This document shows, piece by piece, positions 55,312 through 63,523 of a stretch of 63,523 nt of DNA (within the stretch, counting starts at the first letter, position 1; the number at the start of each line of letters is the position of its first letter). Below the pieces are notes generated by a model. That model ran no database searches. It saw only the letters and a program-made list of their open reading frames with translations, and was not told where the DNA came from. Location: NCBI GenBank assembly GCA_022496185.1, contig WTXG01000211.1:1-63523 (forward strand), written 5' to 3'. Source of the stretch: Multifurca ochricompacta (Eukaryota; Basidiomycota; Agaricomycetes; Russulales; Russulaceae). The translations under genes were made by a program, and so were the position numbers.

Positions 55312-56824
55312 AAATCCTTCTTTGCGAATGCCTTCTCGACAAGGATGGCCCGCACTTCCTCACTCTCTTTCATCATACTTGCCCAGATGTCTTGGGCCTT
55401 TTCTTCTTTGGTTCGTTTGTCTACGGCAGGCGGGTTGTTGCGCACGGGGCCACAGGTGCGGTGGTAGCTTCTGCGACTCGTACCCCCTTCTTTGGACAGT
55501 CTCGGGACATATGTCCTTGTCCTTTACAGCGGAAACACCGCCCTTCTTTCATCAACGTCTGTCGTTCATCCTCGGTGAGCGTGGCCCTTGCCTTGATCCT
55601 GTCTGCTGAGGTGTCCATAGCATTGGGATCTCTTTGGGTAGCATGCGTTGGTTTAACCCCAAACGCTGTCTTCCACTGCTCTCGAGTCTTTCCTTTCTTT
55701 GTGTCGACTCCAAATCGAGTTTGGAAGTCCAGATAGTCCTGCTGCTGTCGTCGGGCAGCATCAACCCACTCGTCCCAGTCATGCGGGTGGTGAAACTGGA
55801 TAATATTTTTGACGAGCGGGTTCGGCAATCCTTGGGAGAAGAGGTCCAAGGTTGCTTCTTCATCTGTATCATAGCCTGCTCGGTTTGCCAGGCTTCGGAA
55901 CTTTGCCACATAGGCATCGAGCTCCCCTTTCTCCATTCGCAGGGACTTCAGTTCCCTAGCCGCCTTCTGTTTTGCTTGCCCATCAGTAAATGCGTCCTTG
56001 AACCTCTGGGCTATGGTTTCCCAAAGGCCTTCACTGGTAGTGCGGCGGCCACTCTCTACCTGCTCATTCAGCCACTCAAGCTGTTCCATTGTCCAATCGT
56101 CAACTGCGTCACCCCTGATAAGTGAGAGAAAGAGGTTGGCGCGTTGAAAAGGGTTGACAATTTGGGCAACATCATGATTGAAGTTTTTGAATGTGGTAAA
56201 CTCCAGCATAAACTTCTTGCTTTGGGAGCGATCTCCCGTGAAGGTCTGAGGCAGAATCCCTGAGAGACGTCCCGATGGTGGAGGGATGTTTGGGATAGCA
56301 GGGGGAGGTGGAGGCGGGGGCGGAGCGGGGTCAGGGAGCTGGGCAGCGATGGTCGACATGTTTTGGTAGAATGGGGTGATGGTGTCGGTGGATTGTATCG
56401 ATATCTGAGGAGTCGTCAAGGCAGGTGCTCTGATCGTGGCGACTGCTGGTGCAACCAGAGGCGTAGACAATGCTAATGCTGGTGCGTCTTCACTACTTTC
56501 GTCAATGTATTCTTCTGGTTCTGAGTCGGTGACAATCGCGGGTGGGTTTTCTCTCCACGGTCCAAGCCCAAATTCTGGTGGAGCGGGAGCGGTAGTGACC
56601 CACGAATGTTTACTTTCCGAATATCGGATACGATACCAGACTCTCTTTTCGTCGTCGTATTCTACCGGTTGGTATCTTCCGTCGTGATAGACGTAGTATC
56701 CAAACTCGGTTTCAAAGTCTTTCCAGACGGCAGAGCCAAGTGTCTGTTGTGAAAGATTATTCTCGTCTCTGTGTTCGATGAGCTCTTCTTTAAACAAGGT
56801 CTGGCTTCGGCTGGAAGAAGCCAC
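55308..56824 (-). pseudogene. gag of A5, near-intact
   Basis: Starts GTG at 56824 (ASSSRSQTLFKEELIEHRDEN) with a TAA upstream in frame; open for 467 codons. Tyrosine-rich head (FGYYVYHDGRYQPVEYD), proline run of about nine residues, gag core (QRANLFLSLIRGDAVDDW; LDLFSQGLPNPLVKNIIQFH), knuckle CFRCKGQGHMSRDC. One base appears lost near 55440 (APVAPCATTRLP-stop), after which the frame resumes TKEEKAQDIWASMMKESEE to KKDF-stop at 55308 over the slippery heptamer (55311-55317). Confidence 0.9.
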
Positions 56825-56833
56825 GTTGGGAGG

Positions 56834-56844
56834 AGACTCGACTT
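56834..56844 (-). promoter_or_regulatory. primer-binding site, self-priming type (A5)
   Basis: Minus strand AAGTCGAGTCT, two bases from the LTR; exact complement of AGACTCGACTT at 57069-57079 in the same LTR. Confidence 0.75.
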
Positions 56845-56846
56845 GA

Positions 56847-57436
56847 TGTTACGTCCGGTGCGGGACGTTCCACACGACTTGTGTGACAGCGTTCGTTCGT
56901 GTATCAGATAAGAGACCAATGGGGTCTCTTGGAGTTATGTGGGAAGAGTCAAAGTCAAAGAGGCTGTACTCTAAGACGATGTTGAACGGAAAGTACCAGA
57001 AGTACTTGAGATGGTCGAGTCAGAGTGTTCAAAGGGAAGTCCAGAAGACAAGCACCGATGTATTCAATAAGTCGAGTCTGAGGTCTACAAGGTAGCTACA
57101 GTGGACTTATATACGTAATTGGGTGAGCGTCTAAAGATAAGATAAGACAAAGTCATGTGGGCCCAAATATACGAAAGCGGAGGGCGTAAAGCCTGCTTCT
57201 GATAGGGAATTAAGTAAGTGTCCGGTCATAGAGATAAGAGATAAAGGATAAGAGATAAGAGGCCAAACACAAGTACAGTAATGTCAACAAGGTCAAAGGC
57301 GGTCACGGGGAAGGGAGCAGGGCACGTGACGGGTCCCAGGAAGGGGACATAACCAAGAAGTGGAGAGTCGGTGGAAGAGAAGGGTTGTCATTGGGGAGAG
57401 TGAAGAAAATCGGATTGCTAGGCAGGGGTCGTAACA
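56847..57436 (-). repeat. 5' LTR of A5
   Basis: 590 bp, minus strand TGTTACGACC...GGACGTAACA, with TATATAAG at about 57106-57113 and the start block at 57069-57079. Confidence 0.92.
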
Positions 57437-57901
57437 ATTGGGCCTCTTGATCGTCTCTTACACTTCAGAGTTTCTTCTACCTCTGAAGTGTAAGTCGTCC
57501 TCTCTACTATCTTCATTACCTCTAGACTAACTCTGTATATAGAACTTGTCTTTATAGGTGTGTAGTATAGTAATATAGAGTTTCTTCTACCTCTGAAGTA
57601 ACTTGTCTTTATAGCCTAACCCGCTAACACCCAACAGTCAGTATGCTGTGCCTCATGCCTGTTTGACAATAAGTCCACAAGTGCTGGACAAAAAGAGTGA
57701 GGGACTATGGCCATTGGCCAAAAGAGAATCACATGCTTACAGCGCATTACTAAGTACATCACTAATCAGCTGAGTAAGGTGAGAAAGAAATGTAATAAAG
57801 ATATCGTAAAAAGTCCAAAACTCCGGAACCTAATCTAATCTTATCTACAGCTTAAGCGATCCTAGATGCCTGAAGCATCTCCAGACACATCTTGTGTCAA
57901 G
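57437..57901. mobile_element. rearranged LTR B, half inverted
   Basis: 57445-57668 is the plus-oriented 3' half of LTR B (hairpin CACTTCAGAG...CTCTGAAGTG through TGTTTGACA). It is followed directly by 57669-57901, the 5' half in minus orientation (ATAAGTCCACAAGTGCTGGA through TGTGTCAAG). The normal order is 5' half then 3' half, both plus, so this copy has been inverted and shuffled, or two copies were joined. Confidence 0.85.
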
Positions 57902-58310
57902 AGTGGTTAAGCAAAAGAAAAAGAAAAAGAATAGAATCATCACAACACCCCCATTGAGGCATTACAAGATGACTTGATTCCAACAAGAGAACAGACTTAG
58001 AGTCTGTCTTCAGCTACTGGTGGGGTTTAAATACAGGGGCTATCTAAACAAGGCCAAATTCTAGGAAGTGTATCCTCTTGGATAGGGATCCAAGGAGTGA
58101 GTCATCTATGCTATAAAGAGTTCAAGGCTATGCAAATCCTAGGAGAGGGATCCTAGGATTGAGTCTAGAATAGGTCTAGACCCAAGTCACATGAGGTTAT
58201 GCTCATGTGTCTGTAACCAAGTCATGAGGCACTTGAAGAAAGGGAAACAAATAGGAAGTAGACAGACATTGGTATCATATGAGTGGTGACAAATGGCTAG
58301 GCAGGTTGTG
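57902..58310 (-). repeat. decayed LTR-like DNA (D/E type) and NLR 3' flank
   Basis: Contains GAACAGACTTAGAGTCTGTC and GGTTTAAATACAGGGGC on the plus strand, matching the promoter and leader order of LTR D read on the minus strand. Ends not found. The last part probably includes the 3' untranslated region of the neighbouring minus-strand gene. Confidence 0.4.
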
Positions 58311-58325
58311 CTGCTGACTATGAGT

Positions 58326-61300
58326 TCATTTTGCTTCTGGCTGCACAGCCCCACTCCCAGAAGCAATAGTGTTTAGTAGTGCTATGTCATTATGTTCTCC
58401 CACATCATCTTGTGCTTGCCTGTGCATATTTTGTGCCTGCTCAAGCACCCTTTTGGCATCACCCAGTTGTGATCTCCTGATATATACTCTTCCTAACCCA
58501 TTTAGGGCATTTCCCTGACCTTGACCTGAGTTAGCAGCCTTATGAAGTTCCAATGCCTGGTGGAATGAAGCTTCTGCCTCATTCAATTTATCTTGTTCTA
58601 AATATATATCTCCAAGGGAATCATAGTCAAATGCCTGATTCGAATGGAATTGGCATCCTTGTGAAATTTCAGAGCCTCTTGATATGAAGCTTCTGCTTCA
58701 TTTAGCCTTTTTTGCTTTATGTACACATCCCCCAGTCCAGCATGGTCATTCCCTTGGCTTCTGACAGAATTGACACTTCTATGGGACTCAAGAGCCTTTT
58801 TGAAGGATGCTTCAGCTTCATCCAATTTATCTAAACTCAGATATAAGCCACCAAGTCCAGAAGAACCATTTCCTTGATCCAGGACTGAATTGCAAAACTT
58901 CAAGGCATTATGATAGGAGTCTTCAGCCTCATCTAACCTGTTCAGCCTCAGATAGATGTCTCCAAGTTTCAAATGAGCATGCCCTTGACCAGAAACATTA
59001 TTGGCAGCCTGGTGAAATTCCAAAGCCCTTTTATATGCAGCTTCTGCTTCAATGAAGGCATCTTGCTTGACATAAATGTCACCAAGGTCCCTCAAAACTG
59101 TAGCATGAAGGGGACTTTTATTACTTGAACTCAGTGAGCACTCTTTTTCTGCTTCTTGTATTTTGGACTTTGCATTTTCTATGTCATTTATGCGATAGTA
59201 TAGTGTTCCCCAGCGCCTAAGGCACTTTATCAATAATGATGTGGGACAGTTCTGCTGTGTAAATGTCACAGCTTGGCTTATTAGTGCATCAGAATAGTCC
59301 CCAATGCTGATGGAGAAACGTGTGAATGTCATGATTGCACCAATCAACTTGGCTTGATATTGATAGCGTGATTTTAAGAGATTAAAAAGTATGGAACTCG
59401 TGTTGTTGACTTCCAACACCATTTCAGCATAGTCTCTAGACCCAGCTCTATGTGGGTCAATGGATGCAAGAGCAATATAGAAGTTTGTCAGTGATGCCTC
59501 ATATTTGGAAGGCAGAAATCCTTGGCTATTGCAAAAATGACGAATTATTGGATGAGTGAGATATCTCTCTCCAATCACATTAATCAAGCTGCATTGCTGA
59601 AGGACTCGAATACTTGGCAAAATCTCTATGTCAGTGAGAATTTTTTCGAATCTCTCGAGCTGCTTTGTGTGGATTCCATCTGGCAACATGGCAAGAACTC
59701 CAAGCAAATCTCTAGAACTTGGGTTGCTCTTCATCCTCTCACTGTCAATTGAGAGTTGGACGGAGTATTCAAGATTTGACAGTCGATGTGTTTGCCCTCG
59801 TCCCCTTTGAATGAGCTCAGTATACTTTTTGTTCCATTCTTTTAACAACAATGCTGGTGACGAGGCCTGGGCAAGGTGGGCCAAAAGGTTGACAGCAAGA
59901 GGAACATAGTCAACAGCTTTAATAAGTTCTTCTGCAGAGTCATCATAACCATCTGCAATGTGTTCCCAAGCTTCTTTGGCAGCATCGTGGTCGAGGGTCT
60001 TTAATGGAGCCAGGGTGGGTCTTGTCCAGTATGTTCGAGCTGGCCGCTCTGTTCCCCGTATGGTGATGAGCACAGTACGCTATTCAACTCTGTAATCCTG
60101 GACAATAACTCCTCGACAGAGTCCCTGATGGCTCCGGCCTGGTCCCAAGGGATTCAAAGTTATCAAGACAAAGAATGCACTCCGTTGCGCTCAACAAGGC
60201 ACGGATATGCGACCAAGCAGTATCGGAGCCAGCGCCCAAGACACCAAGAGACTTTGCTAGCTCAATAAGGAGGGCCCCTGGTGTGAAGGCGGATTCACAC
60301 GTGACAAAATATCTGGCTTCGCCGAAGTGTTCCAGGATGCGTTCATGGGAGAGCACCGCATTGGCAAGAGTGGATTTCCCATAACCACCCGGGCCAAGGA
60401 TGGCAATGCGAGCTGGATGGGGTCCAATATTGTTAAATATCAGGTCGATGATCTGTGTAAGCTCAGCATTGCGCCCGAAAAATATCTGTGGCGCGGGTTT
60501 AGGCAGGGCGGACCTGGGTGTGCACATTTGTATGAGATAATGTACGAACAACCAGAACGAGGTCTTACGTGGTGACCAAGGTTTGTATAGTAGTTGTTGA
60601 CCCGTAACTGCCGGAAGAATCGACCTATTGAGCGAGTAAGCGAGAGAAACGCTCGATGTCGGAAGCAGTTCACCGTCCGCTCCGAAATGAGTTGCATCAA
60701 GTGTGTACGGACGGCTAGTTTCGCCTACAATATGAATTAGCGACATGAGAGATGAGGGCTGTGTGTTGAAGAGGACCTGGAAAAGTTGGAGCGCATGAGA
60801 TAGCTTGGCGTCGCATTGCTTAACTTTGCCAAGAATATCCGTGCGGAGAAGGACCTTCTTGATTCCTTTCACTTCAACGCACTCGCTGAGCGCATCCCCT
60901 ATGCCTTCCAAGTTCCTTTTCCCCTCGGTCAGACAATGAGAAAGAAGCACAAGGGGAAACAGAGCGCGCACACACCTTTGAAGGGATTGCAAGGCATCGC
61001 GCAAGTGAGCGAGATCCTCTTTACTCAGCTCGTGCTTCTGACAGAACTCTCCCACGTTGACGACGACGTTCGCCACATCGGCGACCTTCTGCATCACCAT
61101 TTCCCAATCCCCCTTGACCTGTTTGACCTCCTGGCCCCCCACGCTTGTTCAGTGCTGAAGCGGGTCGGTTGTGCAAGGTGCACTTACGGCTCGCATTTTG
61201 AGCGCTTGGAGTAGGATACTGGCAATCGGTCCGATGTAAGGGACCTTGGATGCTAGGGCACTTGCCTCCTTTAGAATAATGAGAGACGATTCGATGGTAC

Positions 61301-61508
61301 CCATCGCAATGTTTCCAGGCCCGCTAATTGGATTCGATGATGCAAGATCGTTGAAATCAGCTGGAAAACGCGCATTAACATTATCCGGAAGAAAATGATT
61401 GCCTCGCAAGCTGAACCTACGATTTGGTTGCTTGTTTCTAAACGGCGCAGGAATTATCCTGCCCAAGGATTGTCTAAATGAAGATGACCTTGATTGTATG
61501 GTTGACAT
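58326..61508 (-). CDS. NB-ARC/TPR STAND receptor (fungal NLR)
   Basis: ATG at 61508 (MSTIQSRSSSFRQSLGR). Intron 61131-61187 (57 bp, GTAAGT...CCAG) joins KMRA to EVKQVKGDWEM in phase 0; stop at 58326; about 1,040 residues. The N-terminal ~200 residues are helical (ASALASKVPYIGPIASILL), perhaps a HeLo/MLKL-like bundle (inference). NB-ARC: Walker A ILGPGGYGKSTLANAV, Walker B ILCLDNFES, then TIRGTERPA and PLAVNLLAHLA. C-terminus: at least six ~40-residue TPRs (LGDIYLRLNRLDEAEDSYHNALKF type). Fungal NLRs act in non-self recognition and programmed death. The frame is broken by single missing bases near 60148, 60075 and 58637; the protein stays conserved across each, so assembly error is as likely as decay. 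Confidence 0.85.
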
Positions 61509-62424
61509 TGCTCTCGTCGACGACGGGTGAAGTAACTGAAGTGTGCGGCTGTGCGACTTGTGACAATACTAGGCCGTGGGCCGTCTCGGGCCGCATAGTT
61601 GAACCAGCAGATGGCCTGAGTCAGCGAAGGCGATGTAGGATGACATTCATGTCATGTGTCATGTGTCTGTCATGTAAATATGGAATGGTAGCACGTGATC
61701 CCATGCGTCGATAAATATATGTTTTGACACAATAAATGAACTTATCCGCTATCTAAATAGATAGCTAAAACCCTTTTTACAGCTGCATTCACCAGCAAAT
61801 ACATAAAAGCAGTCGTTTGTGTACGCTTGAAAAAGTAAGTAGGGAGAACTGTCATGTCACATGATCACACCGCGTCTTTACGGCCGCCGTTACAGTCAAC
61901 CAAACTCAGACGTTAATCTCACCGTCACCGTCCTTCCAAAAATTCAATTATTCCATTAGATTGCTCCCGAGTGTCTATGATAACCCTATATAGACTCAAC
62001 GGTGAGCATTGTCTCATATTATGCCGAATCCCAGTACCACACCTAACTCTACAAACCCTCATCCTGGGACTTCATATCTCAAAACAACCTCGTTGAAGAA
62101 ACATCTTCCAGGAAGTGAACACCACAGCTCTGCACCATACCAAAAAGCCCCATCACGGTATAAAAACATGACATTTAACGCAAGGTGTCCACGTGTCCAC
62201 AATATCCCTTTTTATCACGTCCCTGATCTTAGATTACCACCAGAACCATAAGCAGCTTGCTATCATGTTCGTGTGTATTATCACTTGTGTCAGAGTGTGT
62301 GAGAGCATCCTGATTCAACAGGAAATGGCTGTACGCCGCATTCACGATGGTGCTTATCAAGCGCTGAACCATACCAGAACACCCTCAACTCTTACTACTA
62401 CGAGCTCAACTAACACTTACCTTC
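61509..62424. promoter_or_regulatory. divergent promoter spacer between two STAND genes
   Basis: 916 bp between divergent start codons. Minus-side TATA-like ATAAATATAT is near 61711-61720; plus-side CCCTATATAGACTC is near 61985-61998. A small direct repeat of CATGTGTCATGTGTCTGTCATG type is at about 61650-61674. No convincing coding frame. No transposon found, in contrast to the rest of the window. Confidence 0.5.
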
Positions 62425-63523
62425 ATGTCCTCCCAAACAGTATCCTCCTCAAACTTTCAAATCATCCTCGATGCTTTCCAAGACTATGCCAAACAGACCG
62501 GCGTAGACCTCAGTGCTACCAATAATCCTTTCGCCGACAAGTTGAGAAGCTGTTCTCACCCGACGCTATCTTGGAGTTGCTTCAAGGCAGCGCCAAGGCT
62601 TTTACGGAGTATCGAGAGGGAGATCGGAAGTTGATCAGCTGGCTTAGCCCCGTGGTGCAGGTTCTCCATGCATTTTCAAGCATTCTCAAGGAAGTTGTTG
62701 GCCTGGTAGGCTTCTAGGATTACCATGGATCCGTCTTGCAAACCTCTAATTTTTTATGCTTCGCCACTAGGTACCTTTCCAACCTACAAAAGCAATATTT
62801 GTCTGTATAGATGCTCTCCTCACCGTACGTGTCTCGTCGTTTCAACTGTGAGAACCATTTGTGAGTTTTTGCGTTTTTTTTTGTTCTATCGATCAGGCCG
62901 CTAGCGGCGTCAGTGCGAGCTACGATGCCCTCGTGGATCTCTTCGAATGCGTCGGGAACTTCCTCAAACGTCTACACATTTATACCGAAATGACAGTCAC
63001 CCCTTTGATGTCCAACATAATCGTGAAGATAATCGTCCAAGTTCTCTCGTCCTCTCTCTAGCGACGAAACAGATAAAGCAGGGACGATTCAGTAAGCACG
63101 TTCTCGTTCTAGTAAAACTTCTTTCCCGCGTTTCATCTTTCTCGATAGAGAAATTCGCGAAGAAACTCTTGGGGGAGAGTGAAATCGAGGCTGTACTCCA
63201 GAGATTGGACAGACTCACCCGAGAGGAGGCCCAGTTGACTGTCGTCCAGACACTCCAGGTTGTTCACGGTTTGATGAACAATATGAAAACAGTCATGGAC
63301 GGTAAGCGATCCCTTATCTTTTTCGCCGATAGTCGCATTTTGTGACACTTTTTGTCCGAGTAGACGGAAGGGCATCGACGGATGGCATAATCCAAGCTCT
63401 GGGTATGTTCGGCCAACTTGGGCTGTTATATTATTTCTTGGGGGGCTGACTGCGGGTTGCTAGTTACGATGCAAAAGACAGCAAAATGAGATAATAAGAG
63501 AAACGTTGGTCATTTCCCACTTT
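62425..63523 (+). CDS. STAND protein with N-terminal Goodbye-like domain (partial)
   Basis: ATG 62425 (MSSQTVSSSNFQIILDAFQD). Exons by phase: 62425-62705, 62771-62824 (a 54-bp exon, VPFQPTKAIFVCIDALLT), 62897-63091, 63149-63301, 63364-63402, 63464 to the window end; introns 57-72 bp with GT...AG. The product (DAILELLQGSAKAFTEYREG, AASGVSASYDALVDLFECVG, LATKQIKQGR, FAKKLLGESEIEAVLQRLDR) matches what I know of the Goodbye domain that heads NACHT-type STAND proteins in Agaricomycetes. Expected downstream NACHT and repeats are outside the window. Single missing bases near 62543 and 63050, and an extra A near 63484, break the frame; they resemble the errors in the neighbouring gene. Confidence 0.85.

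Larger units (their letters stand above)
49941..57436 (-). mobile_element. Ty3/gypsy chromovirus copy A5, nearly full-length
   Basis: 7,496 bp with both LTRs, minus strand. The best gag of the family (467 codons uninterrupted) and a clean protease. Pol and the third coding region are broken mainly by isolated one-base losses and one CGA-to-TGA stop. No target duplication (AAAAA left, ATTGG right): left neighbour is A6 gag, right neighbour a rearranged LTR B, so both ends are recombination joints or later rearranged. Confidence 0.93.

Noticed and set aside
57437..57901. Complete LTR B pair of a small element
   Set aside because: The two halves are complementary parts of one LTR in opposite orientation, not two LTRs, and there is no interior.
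59522..59810. Plus-strand frames inside the NLR gene
   Set aside because: Antisense shadows of the TPR/NB-ARC coding strand.
62009..62525. Separate small gene upstream of the Goodbye-domain gene
   Set aside because: Short frames without domain or splice support; one overlaps the receptor's first exon in another frame. More likely leader or promoter DNA.

Overview
This window reads as repeat-rich genomic DNA of a filamentous basidiomycete, probably an Agaricomycete. The evidence is the short phase-consistent introns of 50-72 bp, a Goodbye-type STAND N-terminus, an NB-ARC/TPR receptor, and chromodomain Ty3/gypsy elements interleaved with hAT and Tc1 transposons. About 57 kb of the 63.5 kb is nested or truncated transposable-element DNA. 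Only the last 5.2 kb holds ordinary host genes. I could not determine the species.

Layout. 1-2.15 kb: decayed repeats, a 9-copy tandem array and a tRNA-derived SINE. 2.15-8.05 kb: 3' part of a minus-strand chromovirus (copy A1) carrying three solo LTRs, each with a perfect 5-bp target duplication. 8.06-8.67 kb: half of a Tc1 transposon. 8.67-16.69 kb: A2, a plus-strand element with both LTRs, full of TGA stops and carrying another solo LTR. 17.0-17.5 kb: solo LTR B. 17.54-25.00 kb: A3, complete and flanked by GTCTT. 25.0-32.67 kb: an hAT-like transposon whose transposase is broken by two solo LTRs. 33.6-39.3 kb: a second Ty3/gypsy type (C) whose protease is split by a 1.6-kb near-perfect Tc1 palindrome. 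39.3-41.2 kb: LTR and gag debris. 41.2-48.2 kb: a diverged minus-strand relative of A (element G). 48.2-49.9 kb: 5' piece of copy A6. 49.94-57.44 kb: A5, nearly full-length on the minus strand. 57.4-58.3 kb: a rearranged LTR B and an LTR relic. 58.3-61.5 kb: NB-ARC/TPR receptor gene (minus). 62.4 kb to the end: Goodbye-domain STAND gene (plus, runs off the window). The last two are divergently transcribed from a 0.9-kb spacer.

How the main element works, as inferred from comparing copies. Family A/G has ~590-bp LTRs with TGTTAC...GTAACA ends. A TATATAAG box lies 34 bp upstream of an 11-base segment (AGACTCGACTT), which is exactly complementary to the segment two bases downstream of the 5' LTR; this is the signature of Tf1-type self-priming. 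Gag ends at a conserved GGATTTTTGA, where pol continues in the -1 frame. Pol has protease, RT, RNase H, integrase and chromodomain in order. Behind pol, in the same frame and separated by one conserved TAA (absent in element G, where it is fused), lies an extra ~395-codon region. It ends in an array of CCHC zinc knuckles and an acidic tail. This third coding region is kept across diverged copies and is the most novel feature here. Two caveats apply throughout. Nearly all premature stops are TGA where sister copies read CGA. Many genes, host genes included, also carry isolated one-base deletions that look like assembly errors.
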